Of a stretch of 64,000 nt of DNA, positions 51,295 through 63,997 are shown one piece after another. Position numbers and translations under genes: made by a program. Source of the stretch: Vanilla planifolia (taxonomy: Eukaryota; Streptophyta; Magnoliopsida; Asparagales; Orchidaceae); assembly GCA_023846275.1 (NCBI GenBank), contig CM043871.1, positions 30,038,569-30,102,568 of the forward strand, read 5' to 3'. A model generated the notes under the pieces. The model ran no database searches. It was not told the origin of the DNA and saw nothing but the letters and a program-made list of their open reading frames with translations. Position 1 is the first letter of the stretch; every line of letters starts with the position of its first letter.

Positions 51295-53273
51295 ATGCCT
51301 AGTATTAGAGCTCCCTCTTCAAATCAAACTGCAACTTTGCAGGTAACTCATTCAGTTCATTTTCTTGCCCTTCAAATGTTTTGATAAGGTTGGGACGTGT
51401 GGCTTCTTCTCTGATCCCTTCATTTTGGTGATAGGTGGCTGTCAAATGCAGGCCATTGACCTATGGTGAACGACGACAAAGTAGGAATATCATTCAAGTT
51501 ATTGATGAAAAAGTCAGATAATCAGATCCACCGTTCATTGGAATATGTATTTTTAAATTTTATGCAGTTTCTAGTAGATTTGATTGATTAGTTCCTCTTT
51601 CGTTCGCTGCAGAATATTGTTGTTTTGGACCCTGATTTGTCCAAGCATTACCTTGACAGAATCCAGAACCGAACCAAGGAGAAAAGATATTGTTTTGACC
51701 ACGTTTTTGGGCTTGAATGTCCAAATGCTGTATGCTGATTCTGGTCTAGATTCATTGTTATTATCATTTTGTTTTTCACTTGAGCTAGATTCTTAGTTAT
51801 TTATGCAACAACATACTGCTATGTAATACATAAGAGTTAAAATTCGTAGTAATATTTCATGACTTTAACTATAGGAATTCATTATTTATGGCCAATGAAA
51901 CATTTTGCTTTCTTTTTACAGCAAAATGCTCCTTTGTAAGTAATTCTTAATGGCAACAAAAGGCATGATTTTGTTTTTGACTTTGTGCTTTTGCTAACAT
52001 TAATTGGCTATCTCTGTTCAGGATGTGTATAAAAGCGTTTCTTCAACAATTGCCGGGGTTATTCAAGGTCTAAATGCTACTGTGTTTGCATATGGTTCAA
52101 CTGGAAGGTACAACTAGACTTAAAAATGAACTTGTCATTTGGTTGTTAAAGCAAGGTGCTTTCTTTTCCTTACTCCAAATTTCTTCTTTCATGCTCTTAA
52201 CAGTGGCAAAACTTACACTATGGTTGGAACTCGTGATGACCCTGGGCTTATGGTTCTTAGTTTAAATACTATATTTGATCTTATCAAGAATAACAAAAGT
52301 TCTGATAATTTTGAAGTTTCTTGTTCATACCTCGAAGTTTATAATGAGGTATACTTTTAATTTCAATTCAAATCTGTTGCTCTATTTTGTTTTTAAATCC
52401 CTAATTCTTCAACGATCTTTGCTTATCCACTGCATTCCAGCTCATAAATTCCAAGATTTAATGAAATGTCATCTTTTGTTCTATATACTAGGTCATTTAT
52501 GATTTGCTTGAAAAGTCATCTGGGCATCTTGAACTTAGAGAAGACCCAGAGCACGGCATTGTTGTTGCTGGTTTAAGAAGTATTAAGGTCCTTCATCTAA
52601 CTGATTATTGAGATACTTTCAAAGTTCTTGTACCATTGCCATCTTATATTAGTTTCACTATTTTTGAATTGCATTTCTTTATTACTTAACTAACTATAGA
52701 CCCCCATGCTTGGATAACAATAGTCTAATAGCATATCCAATAAGGAATGATACTACTATAGTTTTTTAGGTGATGCTGTTTTTAGCTGCTTCAAAAATAG
52801 TGAAGAAATAATTGAACTTTTCATAAATTTAGTAAGTAATTAGTGTGGATTGTAATGTTTACACATGAAGCATTTGGGGGCTGCTTTTTGTGGTCAGTTT
52901 ATTTCTCAGCAAGCTAGTATTAGAGGTTTGTTATGTATGAGGTTAAAATGTTTTTGAAGCTACTCTTAGCCAAATAAAATGATGGGCCCACTATTTCATG
53001 ACATTTTGTAACTTGCACTGTTTATGGATTTAGTTGCCATGGAACAATTAGAAACTTGACAAGCCCAATCAATTTCATCTTGCTTGTCAAATGGTTCATT
53101 TGTTTCTCATATTTTCTTTATTGCAAGTTTACCTGTAGCATCAATAAACCTACTTGTTAATTTTTTCTTTCGTATACTTAGGTTCAATCAGCAGATAGAA
53201 TTCTCGAGCTTTTGAATCTTGGTAATAGTAGGCGCAAGACTGAAAGCACAGAGGCAAATGCTACTTCATCACG
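51295..53273 (+). CDS. KIN-8B: Kinesin-8 motor protein, KIN-8B type, N-terminal part
   Basis: Microtubule plus-end-directed kinesin of the kinesin-8 family. Only the first half of the motor domain is in the window. Coding exons: 51295-51342, 51435-51512, 51613-51729, 52022-52107, 52204-52348, 52492-52587, 53182-53273. All introns are GT-AG, and the joined frame is open for 220 codons plus two bases. The start [16 protein letters not shown] is nearly identical to Arabidopsis KIN-8B, and AVKCRPL opens the motor fold. The P-loop GSTGSGKT is at residues 106-113, split between exons 4 and 5. The stretch [19 protein letters not shown] (145-163) and [20 protein letters not shown] (185-204) are typical. 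Exon 7 ends inside the switch I motif NATSSR (216-221), leaving the SH of the NxxSSRSH motif, switch II, neck and tail to later exons. No such exon was found up to 64000. The gene either continues past the window through a very long intron or is broken here. Residues present look functional. Confidence 0.93.
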
Positions 53274-56200
53274 GTAAGCCACGGAAAAGTAGCATATCCA
53301 TTGTTTGCCTTGTTTAGATTTCAGATTGAGTCAGCCTTTTGACCAGTCATGCTATGATAACATTGGTGAATGTGAACTTTGTTTTCTTTTTTTGACATTT
53401 TTTTTTGCATTGTGCACAAATTTTTGGCTTTTTTTCATACAATGAAATGAGTTAGATAGATAATTATGTTTGAACATATAAATGGTTAGATCCATCAAAT
53501 TGGTTGTGCAATATATTGATGTGGGTCAAATTAGATTTGAATAAAATAATTATAAGATTAGCTTTAGCTTACAAGTGTCTGATTACTATATTCATGGAAT
53601 ATTTTCAATAGTATAACAAAGTAAGCTAGTTTAGGTAAACCAAAGAAAATTCATCAATACAAGATTCATAGAAGCAAACAAAAGGCTAGATCAATCATAT
53701 ATCTCTAGATCAATGTTTCTTGGAAAACTTTGTTATAATTTTTCCAATGCTAGTTTTTAGTAGTCTAATTTCATGTGTGTTGCATGTTTTAAGATTTCTA
53801 TTGTTTGAAAAGATATAAGAGAGTTCACCTAATATTTTTAATGAAATTTGTTAATTTTGTTTCACTAAAAAGCTGAAAAATTATCATACTTTTACAATTA
53901 AAAAATGCATGGTCTGATAGATTGTGTAAATAGGGCTGGAGAAGAGTGGGACAAGAGCTTTTGAATTCAATAAGCCCTTAGACATTGCTCTAGAATGCCT
54001 AAGAAGTCAAGGTATTAATTGCAAATCCCAACATCATGGTTTTGTCCCACAAAAGAGCCATTATAGGCTATGCATTTAACATCATAGTCTTAAAATATTA
54101 GAATGCACTTTTTATGGCAAAATTGTGTGATCTGTATGGGATGAGCAATACCATGATACTAGGGTTGAGTTGTGACAATCTTTATATGATTTTTTTTGGA
54201 GATTTGCCAAGCACCAAAAATTTCATTGGTATTGTAGGGGAAATATAAATTTTTGAAGAAGTTGCTAAGATGATCATGAATGGTTGTGATTTCTCAAATC
54301 TTAAATAGTTTATAGCTAAAATTTTACCTTAGAATTTTTTTTATGTCAAATTGATTTATCAATGTATCAATATATAATTGTATGGGCACATGCACATTTA
54401 GTTTTGTTCCCACAAAGAAGGCTCTAATCTTGTAAGATGTCTTCTACGTGCATTGTCCTTTCATAGAAAACCAAATTGGAGGTTATTTTGGTATATCATT
54501 CTACATTGAACTTATTTTATTAACTAGAAAATTTTATGTTGAGTGAGAATGATTGCAAGGCAAAGCATGTCTAATTTTTTACTTTAAATATTTTTTTCAT
54601 ATTCCCCCATGTTTGAATTTATAAAATATGTCTCATTCATGGTACTGCTTATTCCTACAAAACAAAAATACATCTGAAATATGACAATGTAAAATACCAA
54701 ATAAACTAATCAACTTAAAATTACTAAGGCAAAGAATAGCTTAGCACGCATAGACATTCTTGTTGTTTTCGATTAATACATCCATGAGCACATTCTTCAA
54801 ATTAATGTATGTTTAATGCAAAACAAACAAAATCGGTAAATTTCTTCAGAAGATTACGTTGAATAACAAATGTCGGCAAAAATGGCTCCTTCACACTCTA
54901 AATGATCATCTTTATGGATTATATTTTACAAATATCAAGCCAATTCTTCAGAATTTAAATTTCAAAATTTGCAAAACTATTGATTGAAGATTTCATGTGA
55001 TATGATTGTTTATGTAACATATGATACATCAAGTTGAATTGTATGATATGGTCTTTACAACCTTTTTCAACTTTCTTAGATTTAAATACATTATATAGAC
55101 TACAAAATTGTATGATATGATGGCCAATTATATGATATGTTTATAGGTTGTTAACCATGTGAAAATTCTAATTGACTCATGCTCATGTGTTTATTGATTG
55201 AGGTATTAGATGCAAACTCTATCAAGAGTATTAAAAACTCCTAGTTGTTTATTCTCATCCATTTTAATCAATACAATTATGTAAATTCTAATTAAAAAAT
55301 TGGTTTGGTCATTGATTGTGGGTATACAAAGGTGAAAACATCAATTTGGTATGCATGTTTTGGCATAAAGTTTTTCAAATGTAGCTCATGAACCTAACTT
55401 CTTGGTTATATCAAATGCTATATAGTTGGGAGGCTCTTTTTTTTTATAAGAATCGGTGTACTACCCTTGCGATTTCATTGATTTAAATTTTAAGCACTAA
55501 AATTAGTAGTATTAAAAGCTCCTAGTTGTCTCTTCTCATCTATTAAATATTAAAGTAATTACATAGACTTTGATTAACAATTTGACTTGGTCATTGATTG
55601 TGGGTATACAAACATGAAAACGCCACCCATGTGTTGTCATTAAGTTTTTCAAATTAAGCCCGCCCATGAACCTAACTTCATATACTACAAAGTTGGAAAG
55701 CTCTTTTTTTTGGAACAATCAGGGGTATTGCCCATGTGATTTCATTGATTTAAATTTTGAGCATACAAATGAAGCCCTTAACTACAAAAAAAAAAAAAAA
55801 ATACTATGAGGGCAAAACAAATTGCAACAAGAAACATAGTTTTCAAAGAACACAAAAAATATTTGACTATAAAAAGGGTAAGCTTGAAGGAGTCATAATA
55901 TGCAGCAAGGGTTTAATCTAAAGTAAAGATAAAAATAAGAACATGAAATGCCTAACCACCAAGCCCATAGAAAACAAAACTATCAAGCCAATAGGTTATT
56001 GAAACATTAGCGAAGAATGATAAGATGATTGTATCTGATAGTTCCCAACATGGAATACCATGAAATGGTTGTCATTAAATATTTTGTTTCGCTTGTTCTA
56101 AAGGTGATATATTAGTGAAATGGGGCTGGCTTGTTCCTCTTTGGAGTGATGTGTATAGATTGAAGTTTACTATGAATTTGAGTTAATGAGTAGTAGGATG

Positions 56201-57990
56201 GGGAGACAATTTTTTGGCAATAATCTTAGTAATATGTAATAGTTGTGGTGACACTCAAAACATATGTGGTCATCTCCAAACTATGATCACAAAAAGGAAG
56301 CAAACACAAAATAAGATGGATTATCAAGTTGGTAGCATGACCCAACTTAGTAGACTTAATTTAAAGTAAGCTTTGAGCCAATTTAAAGACAAAATTCATG
56401 AAAGAAGGGCTCCAAAGGTATCTTAAAAGGTTCCAAATTACTTATTGTGTTTAACAAGTTATTCAAGTCACTTATAAGACATGTCATAAGTATCAGATGC
56501 CTTCTTGATTCTTTTAGAATGATGCTACCTTTTTAGGAAATAGATGAGGCACCACCAAAGTAGAAATAAGTGTGTATTACATTTAAATTTGAATAAGTTT
56601 ATTAGAATTATGTTGAGTCATCCTCTCTTTGAAAAAAAAAAATTTTAATTATTTTGAATTTTTTCACGAATATTTGTATTTACAATTGAAGGAACAAAAT
56701 TGAGATGATTTTAGATTTTGAATGCAATTTGCAAGAGGCATGCATGACCTCTTTTTTTCTTTTTGACCTCCTTGGCATGAGTTTAGTCTTTGCATTTTTT
56801 TTTTCTCTTTTCAATTTCTCTTATGAGAATACTTCTCCTTTCTTTCTACAAACGATATTAACCTTTGTTACTATTTAGATTAACTTACAAAACAATCCCA
56901 AACCTGAATCAAATTTCTTTGAATTAATAAACCACCTATTCTCTCTTTATCTTAATTTTCTTTCTTCATTATCTCTTTAAATCAAGATTTTTCTTGATAA
57001 TCTTAACACCCTCAAACCATTTTTTCTTCCTTCACTAATCCTTTCAACCTTAATTTTATACGAATTCAAGCCCTTCCCTATTACCTTTCCTTAGAAAACC
57101 TCCTAAATTTGTCTTTAGCCAAAACTCTTTCTAAAGATTATAACCATCACTTCCAGCCTTCCTAAACTTATTCTTCACATCATTACAAGTCTAACCAAAC
57201 CATTTCTTTTATAAAAAATATCTTTAAAATCAAACCCTTCCTTAAGAAAGCCCAATTTTTCTCACATAAATTTCTCTCTCTAGTTAGCTCCAAACATAAT
57301 CAAAATCATATTTTGGTAAGCCTAAATCAACCCCTCCAAAATCTATAAGATTAATATTTTCTCTCTATCTTATCTTTTTCTTCATAACTTGGTTTATCAC
57401 CTCCATTATTAGTGGGGTCATTTTTCCCACCATATATTCATCAGAAGCTCTTGTAACTTGATAACCTTACAAAGGAGTACGCATGCAATGCAATTCATCG
57501 GGTAGTTTCTAGCAATAAATAAAATGAGTTATATTGAAAATTTTATCTATTAATATTACGATTGATCTATCTTTTCTGGTTGCTTGGGATAAATTAGTCA
57601 CAAAATCAAAACTAAAAGCCTCGCATGTTCAATTAAGTGTTGATAATGATGTATGTAAGCTACCATTTTGCTTTCGGTCTCTTGACTAGAACAGATCTTT
57701 GACATTGAGCAACAATATAAGGAACATGGTGCATCAAACTAGGTTATAATATCTTTTGATAATGGTGACATTGTGCATACATCACCCAAATTAGGATTTG
57801 TTTGACATTGCTTGATAGAAGCACTCTTGTAACTAAAAGTGTTTCTATTAAGTTGTCTCAAATGGCTTAAAAAAATTTGCTTACTTCCCAAAGGAGTGGC
57901 CCGCCACTATCATTTTATTAAGTTTAAACGAGCATTTTGCCCACAAATTTACGGTACTTATTTTCTTCTTTTATGTTATATTGAAAAGGT
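53274..57990 (+). other. Start of the probable giant KIN-8B intron
   Basis: Begins with donor GTAAGCC at 53274. AT-rich; I looked for the expected next exon (SHAVLEI, then LVDLAGSER, then SLLALxxCI) and saw none. It contains a 281-bp tandem duplication (55230-55775), an A-run at about 55785-55801, and pyrimidine-rich DNA at 56.7-57.4 kb. Confidence 0.6.
55224..55775. repeat. Two-copy tandem repeat, 281-bp period
   Basis: ATTAAAAACTCCTAGTTGT at 55230 and ATTAAAAGCTCCTAGTTGT at 55511 head two diverged copies. Each continues with TTGGTCATTGATTGTGGGTA, CATGAACCTAACTTC, a T-run and GATTTCATTGATTTAAATTT. Probably unequal exchange or replication slippage; no coding content. Confidence 0.9.
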
Positions 57991-58039
57991 TGAAGGATCA
58001 ATTGGTCAAATTCTTCAAATAAGTGCTTTTTAATTATAG

Positions 58040-58440
58040 GACCTCAAGCATATGGTACGTCACATGCAAATAGAAGAAACTGAGAATTATGTACAATACA
58101 TTAATATTGACGTACAACACATACAGGTTTGAATAGTCACTAACGGCTAGTGGAATTTAAAAATTTTTAAATGACAATCTTTGGTAATGGTCAAATGATC
58201 GTTTGGGAGAAGTCTAGAAGGATCTAATAAGTTTTGTGTTGTCCAAAAATACTAATTAAAATGACTTATTATTCCCTTGCAAGGGTTACTAGAAATATTT
58301 TCCATGCTTTGCATGCAAAAGTAAAAATTCTCCATTTGTTGTAAAAGAAAGGGTTGGAATTGTTGTTTGTAGTGTCTACATCATTCTCATAATCTCACTA
58401 GTGCTTCAAACTAAGTAGGGCTAGATGGTCATTGTTGAAT
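58040..58440 (+). repeat. Copia LTR-like segment D, copy 1
   Basis: About 390 bp that aligns in direct orientation with 61865-62250: TCACATGCAA, TTGTCCAAAAA, TGCATGCAAAA, TTGyTGTAAAAGAAAGGGTTGG, TCATTCTCATmATCTCAC and GTGCTTCAA. From its position relative to the copia sequence on the right it is probably a plus-oriented LTR piece. Confidence 0.7.
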
Positions 58441-58519
58441 ATTGTTTTCGACCTCATAATCTCACTAGTGCTTCAAACTAAGTAGAGCTAGATGGTCATT
58501 GCTGAATATCGTTTTCGAT
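58386..58519. repeat. 67-bp tandem duplication
   Basis: CTCATAATCTCACTAGTGCT starts at 58386 and again at 58453. The two 67-base copies differ at only a few positions, so this is a recent duplication at the end of the LTR-like segment D. Confidence 0.95.
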
Positions 58520-58539
58520 GTATTGTATGTAGAGATCAC

Positions 58540-60595
58540 GCATAGTACAATAGCAAGGTACATATTGTACGTTTAGTTTAAAATTTTACTTGAAAATTTT
58601 AAGTCTTATTAATAAATTTTGAGTGAGTGATGTAAGATATCCTTTTGAAAAATCATAAATACTTACAAAATATTTCATCTAGATATCTTTTATTTTTTTA
58701 ATTATGAATGTTTGAAAGAAACTTCAAAAGAAATATATAAATCAACTTTGTAAATTTTCAAAAGATGCATGGAATATAGGTGAATTACTTACAGCATCAA
58801 TGTACATAACTATCCTATTGATATTTGTGTTACTTATCTCAATACTATTCTTGTTCAAACATGCTTAACTTGAAAGTTCTTATGAGGCCCACTACTTTAA
58901 TGCTAGTGTGGTTGTACGCAGCAATAAGGTACTTTTGGGGCTTGTCCAGATATGTCGCACTTCCATTGTGGTTAAGTGTTCTACATATGCAGTCATTCAT
59001 TATCATGGATAAGACAAATATGACGTTGCATATTGGTCACTTCTACATCATAAGGATATGATATTCATCTTCGTATGTTTTGATGCCTAACTACACATCA
59101 AGGTTATTGTCGTCTATGTATGCCACCTTGTGTTGATCAATCGATATATTAGACTCGCTTTCGATTTGTTTCAATGTTATATAGATACGATAACAAACTA
59201 CTAAATTGAGCAAACTATTTTGATGGGGCACGATTACTCAGTCGATGCAATATGCATCTTCAATTGGCCTAGTTTGATATGTTACCGAACTATTCGTAGA
59301 TTGTCTTTTATGATGGTTTGCCTCATATAGTACATTATTTCTTCAGATCACGGCTAGTCACCAATCTCCTTTGTGTGCATCTCTTGTTTCGATACATCAA
59401 TAATGTGGTATCAGTGAAGGCCATTATGGAAAGCTTCTAGGCATTGCTTTAAAACGGATTTGCAGATACTTCAGCAGGACACTCCAAATTGCTTAACGGC
59501 CACAAGATGGCGAATGGCGTTCCTATAAATTATCACATCGAAAGCACAATCAAGCTCATCGTCACTCTACTTTTTAGCTGCACACTCTGTTGTTAAGGAT
59601 TGTTCTTTCACTGTTAGGTCAAGTAACAATTTATGTTAGATGTAACTTTCCAGCATGTAATGAAGTTTCAATTTCAAAATAAAAAATTTTGTTATTTTCA
59701 AGCTTTCTTTTTATCAAAAGTATTCTTTGAGATTATTGAAATCTTCTTGCAAGTTCTTTACAATATTTTGAACTCTTTATCCAACCTTCTTCAGACTCTA
59801 TGTGAGTTTTATTTCTTTTGTTGATTAATTTTACATTCTTATTTGATCACTTATTTTAGCATAACATAAATTAGATGATCAATTAACACTTAATTAGGTT
59901 TTTATTATTAAAATATTTTGAACACAAATTGGCTTATGAGATTGATAATCTCTTGTTTTTTGATAATGATAAAAAAATGTTTAAAAGATAAAACATATAT
60001 TGAGTTGATTAATTATTCTCTCTTAATTTGTATTGTTTTATAATTCTTCTTTAATTTAAGCTAATTTTTTTATAGCAATTCGATCTATGATTACTCCATT
60101 CTCCCCCTTTTGTCGTTATTAAAAAACATAATGTAATATAAAGGGTCTAACATGTTAATTCTCTTTTTATTTTTCTAAACCTTTATTTTTTTAAGGGTTT
60201 TATGAAGATATCTATAAGCTAATTATTGGTATCTATGATTGTATGTTTATTTCATTTCTAATAACATGTTCTTTATTAAAATATTATTTAAATTTTATGT
60301 GTTTAGTTTAAGAATATTGGATTGGATTCTTTGTTGGACAAATGATATTTATGCTATCACATTTAATAAAGATATTTTGTAATTACAACCAATGATCTTT
60401 TAATTGTCTTTTAAGCCAAAGGATTTGTGCAATATATTTACCAATAGTTATATACTTTGTTTACATTGTGTATCGTATAGTTGAGTTTTGCTTCTTTCTT
60501 AAAACTTTTAGAGCAAAATTAATTTAATATAAAAATTTTATGTCATCAACTAATTGTCTAAAATAAAACTTAAAATTATTCTCTTAGTTATGTCT
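58540..60595 (-). mobile_element. Left arm of copia palindrome (minus-oriented copia 3' end)
   Basis: Reverse complement of 60600-61770 in several long blocks. Read on the minus strand from about 60590 it encodes the copia RNase H end: LRQQ-like and KNPIQYS motifs followed by TKHIKFK, matching the SKNPxxHSRTKHIDIR signature. LTR-like sequence follows (59900-59690 and 58830-58540). Stops are frequent. The arm is interrupted by a foreign 0.85-kb stretch at about 58845-59690. Confidence 0.75.
58845..59690. other. CpG-rich insert in one palindrome arm
   Basis: Absent from the corresponding place of the right arm (about 61490-61540). It is richer in G, C and intact CpG (such as GTCGC, GTCGTC, CTCGCTTTCGAT, ACCGAAC, AACGGCC, GGCGAATGGCG) than anything nearby. 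A 78-codon ORF at 58825-59061 crosses its left edge and has no recognisable family. No terminal repeats or target duplication are clear. Source unknown. Confidence 0.55.
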
Positions 60596-60599
60596 TAAA

Positions 60600-62600
60600 A
60601 ATAAAGTCAAGTAAGAAGAAAAACTCAACTATACTATCTACAATTAAAGCAAAATATATAGTTATTAGTAAATGTGTTGTACAAATTGTCTGTCTTAAAA
60701 GACAATTAGAAAACTATATGTTGCAATAATAAAATGTTTTTTTTAAATGTGATAACACAAGTACTATTTATCTAACAAAGAATCTCATTTGACGTTTTTG
60801 GACTAAACACATAAAACTTAAACAATATTTTATTAGAGATCATGAATTAAGTAAACATGCAATCATAGACATTTATAATCAGTTTGTACATATCTTCATA
60901 AAACAGTTAATTAAAGATAAGTTTAGAAAAATATGAAAAGAATTAAGAATTTTAGACCCCTCATATTGTGTTATTTTTTTTAGTGATGATAAAATAGGAT
61001 AATGGATTGATCTTAAATAGAATTGTTATAAAAAGATTATGAAGTTTAGATTAAAGATGAGTTATAAGGACACAAATTAAGCGAGAGTAATTAATCAACA
61101 ATCGTATGCTTCATTTTCTAAGCATTTTAGTTTTACATCCTATTTGCAAAACATCATAATGATGTTTAGCTTTCTTTACATCTTAACCTTGGTTGGTTTG
61201 TCATCATAAAAAAGAGGAATAATATTAGTCTTATAAACTTATTTATATTCAAAATATTTTGATGATAATAACCTAGTTAACTTAATACTAATTGATCATT
61301 TAGTATTGCTTAGGTTTTGCTAAGATAGAGATCAGATGAGAATTCAAAGTTAGCGAACAAAAGAAATGAAGATCATGAAGAAGGTCCGAATAGGATTTTA
61401 AAATATTGCAAGGAGCTTGCAAGAAGATTTGAAGAATCTCAAAGAATATTGTTGATAAGAAAAAAACTTGAATGCACCAAGATATTAAGATCACAATTGG
61501 ATAATTTGTGGGATAGTTCTATAAATTGATGTTGCAATTGATTCACATGTATTTCATGCATTTATTTTATAAAATTGATTAATGTATTTTTTTTAAGCTT
61601 TTTTCAAAAATTCATATTTTGAAAAATAAAAAATATCTTGATAAAATTTTTTGTACGTACTTATGATTTTTCAAAAGAATATCTTACGTTACTCACTTAA
61701 AAGATATTAAAAAGCCTTGAAAATATGCAAGTAAAAACTTGAAAAAAAAGCAAACTACATATATAATATGTTGTAAGCAACATTCAATATATATTGCTTT
61801 TAGCTTTCAAATAAAAGATCTCATATCATACATAATTTTTTTATGTAAAGTGTATAATACGTTGACATATGATACATAAAATTTGAAGTATGGTATGTCA
61901 CATGCAAGCAAGAGAAACAATGAATTACTTATAGTATGCCAATATTGATGTATAGTACATATTGTTTTGGATAGTCCTTAATGAATTTTGGAGTTTAAAA
62001 ATTCTTTAATAATATAGTTGTTGGTAACAGTCTAATTACCATTCCAATGAAGCCTATAAATATCTAACAAGCTTTATATTGTCCAAAAACACCTATAAAT
62101 ATGACCCATCATTCCTTTGTTAGGGTTACTTGAAATACTTTACATATTTTGCATGCAAAATGAAAAACTCTTCATTTGCTGTAAAAGAAAGGGTTGGTAC
62201 TGTTGCTTGAGTCATTCGCATCATTCTCATCATCTCACTTGTGCTTCAAGGAAAGTAAGATCTTTCTTACATTCATTTTTGTCTTGAGCCACAAGTTATT
62301 CAACACAAGTACTTGTATTGTCATGCTCTTGAGGGGTTGTTGGTGAGTGTTGCTTTATTCTTTTCTTTTGAACTTTTATTGTATTGGCTTAGTCTACGCC
62401 TTTATGAGAGAAGTTCCTATTTTCGATAATTTGAAGTGTGGAAGGAAGGTGGTTGTGCCTTGACCTTTTTAAAAAGCATTATTGTAATAAGGTATCTCCA
62501 GTTGGCTACGACAAGGAGGGAAGAAAAGGATTAGACTCAAATCTAATTGAATTGGGTTAGATGTAGGTTCAAATGGTAGGAGCCAAATTATCTGAAACTT
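60600..62600 (+). mobile_element. Right arm: plus-oriented Ty1/copia 3' end with LTR
   Basis: From 60605 the + strand encodes the copia RNase H C-terminus: SSKKKNSTILST, CLKRQLENY, KCDNTSTIYLTKNLI, TKHIKLKQYFIRDHE and VHIFIKQLIKDKF, the usual order of this domain (ALSTAEAEY, SRTKHIDIRHHFIRDH and ADIFTKPL). Two stops and several substitutions show it is dead. LTR-like sequence follows (61230-61770 and segment D copy 2 at 61865-62250). 60600-61770 pairs with the left arm as an inverted repeat. Confidence 0.8.
61865..62260 (+). repeat. Copia LTR-like segment D, copy 2
   Basis: Direct-orientation partner of 58040-58440, 3.8 kb downstream. Lies in the LTR region of the plus-oriented copia 3' end. 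The two copies are diverged with many small differences. Confidence 0.7.
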
Positions 62601-63860
62601 GTTTCTTTTTCTTGACATTTTTAGTTTACTTGTATATAGTCATCTATATTTGTTTATTTGAAAGTAACATTTTTTTACAATCCAACCCTCAACACCTCCC
62701 TTGCTCCCTTGATGTGCCTTAACCCCATTGCCAACAAAAGAATACCAAAAAAAATTTTTTATCAATACTTTGTTACAACAATTTTCAAACATATTTAAAT
62801 TTAGTGATTTGTCTGGCATTGGATTTGCCAAACAAACCTTAAGAAATCTCTAAGTGAAGTTGGGAGTATGAATAACTTCTTGTATAAAGAAATGTCTTCA
62901 TGCATAAAATTCATTGTAGTTATGAAATTATCCATCTAACTAGTCAGCCTAGATAACACCAAACTTAGCTTACTTGGTACAAAGCTTGCTTGTCCTCTTG
63001 AAGCCATGAACATGAACATTCACTCTAAAGATACTAAATCTCCAATCTAACTACACAGATGTGTCCTTGAAACAACATTATCCATTTGGTATTTCTTAAA
63101 TTGGAGTTCTTCTGGGAATGTAGGAAACATAATGCTTCATAGTGAAGAGATTAGATGAACTTGTGTGGCAATGTTTAAAGGACTCCAATGTATAAGGGCT
63201 TGGATCTCAACTTCTGGTTTTTTGTCATATGTAGAACTTCAAATATTTTTTCTAGTATCATTCAACTTCTTTTAAAAAATATTAACATTAATATGCAAGG
63301 AAATCAGATATTAAAGTGTTATTTTTTATATGCATCATTGTTATTTATTGGACTTTGCATGGCTTGACATATGAAATTGCTTTTGCTAATTTACTTTAAA
63401 AATTTTATATTTCATGCACTTGTTGAAATCTGTTTTGTCTCAAATTGTCATGCAACATCAGCATGAATGTAATCATTGCTTTGTATAGCATGGATTCTAG
63501 TCCATTTCTTTCGTCACTATGGCCAAATGTAGACAACATGTTAATGTAGTTTTGCTTATTAGATGGTAATGTAATGAGAAAGGACTCAACCAAGACAAAT
63601 GAAATGTAGTTGTTGGGTTGCTAGAGAACAAAATGTTTAATTGATGGTTCAGGCTACAACTGTGGACCAGAATTAAAAACTGCATCGTGGGAATGGTGTA
63701 TGTTTAAGTTGTTTGGTTTGGATCCATGAGAACTAGATCAATGTTTTATAGAAGAATCAACTTATGACAATTGTAGTATTTCAAAGACCCAAAAAGGTTT
63801 CAGGCTACTTTTTGTATAAAACAATCAACCTAACCAAGTGAAAGTATTGTTTCATTATTT
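62260..63860. other. Non-coding remainder of the probable KIN-8B intron
   Basis: No kinesin exon, RNA gene or transposon domain recognised. Short ORFs at 62640-62831 and 63405-63685 look random. Confidence 0.5.
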
Positions 63861-63870
63861 TATAGAAGAA

Positions 63871-63997
63871 TAATATATATATATATATATACGTATATAT
63901 GTGTATATATATATATGCACATATATACGTATATATGTGTATATATATATATGCACATATATACGTATATATGTGTATATATATACATACATATCAA
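63871..63997. repeat. 36-bp tandem repeat of alternating purine-pyrimidine sequence
   Basis: ATACGTATATATGTGTATAT recurs with a period of exactly 36 (ACGT at 63891, 63927 and 63963), three copies, preceded by a (TA)n run. From about 63873 to 63990 purines and pyrimidines alternate without a break. Units contain the perfect palindrome TATATACGTATATA. The array reaches the window edge and may extend further. Confidence 0.95.

Noticed and set aside
57480..57500. ACGCATGCAATG, considered as the start of the next KIN-8B exon
   Set aside because: No adjacent AG acceptor, and the translation does not give SHAVLEI.
59633..59824. Short Phe/Leu-rich ORF that resembles the minus-strand ORF at 61300-61494
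   Set aside because: The similarity comes from the DNA inverted repeat of the copia LTR region, not from a conserved protein.
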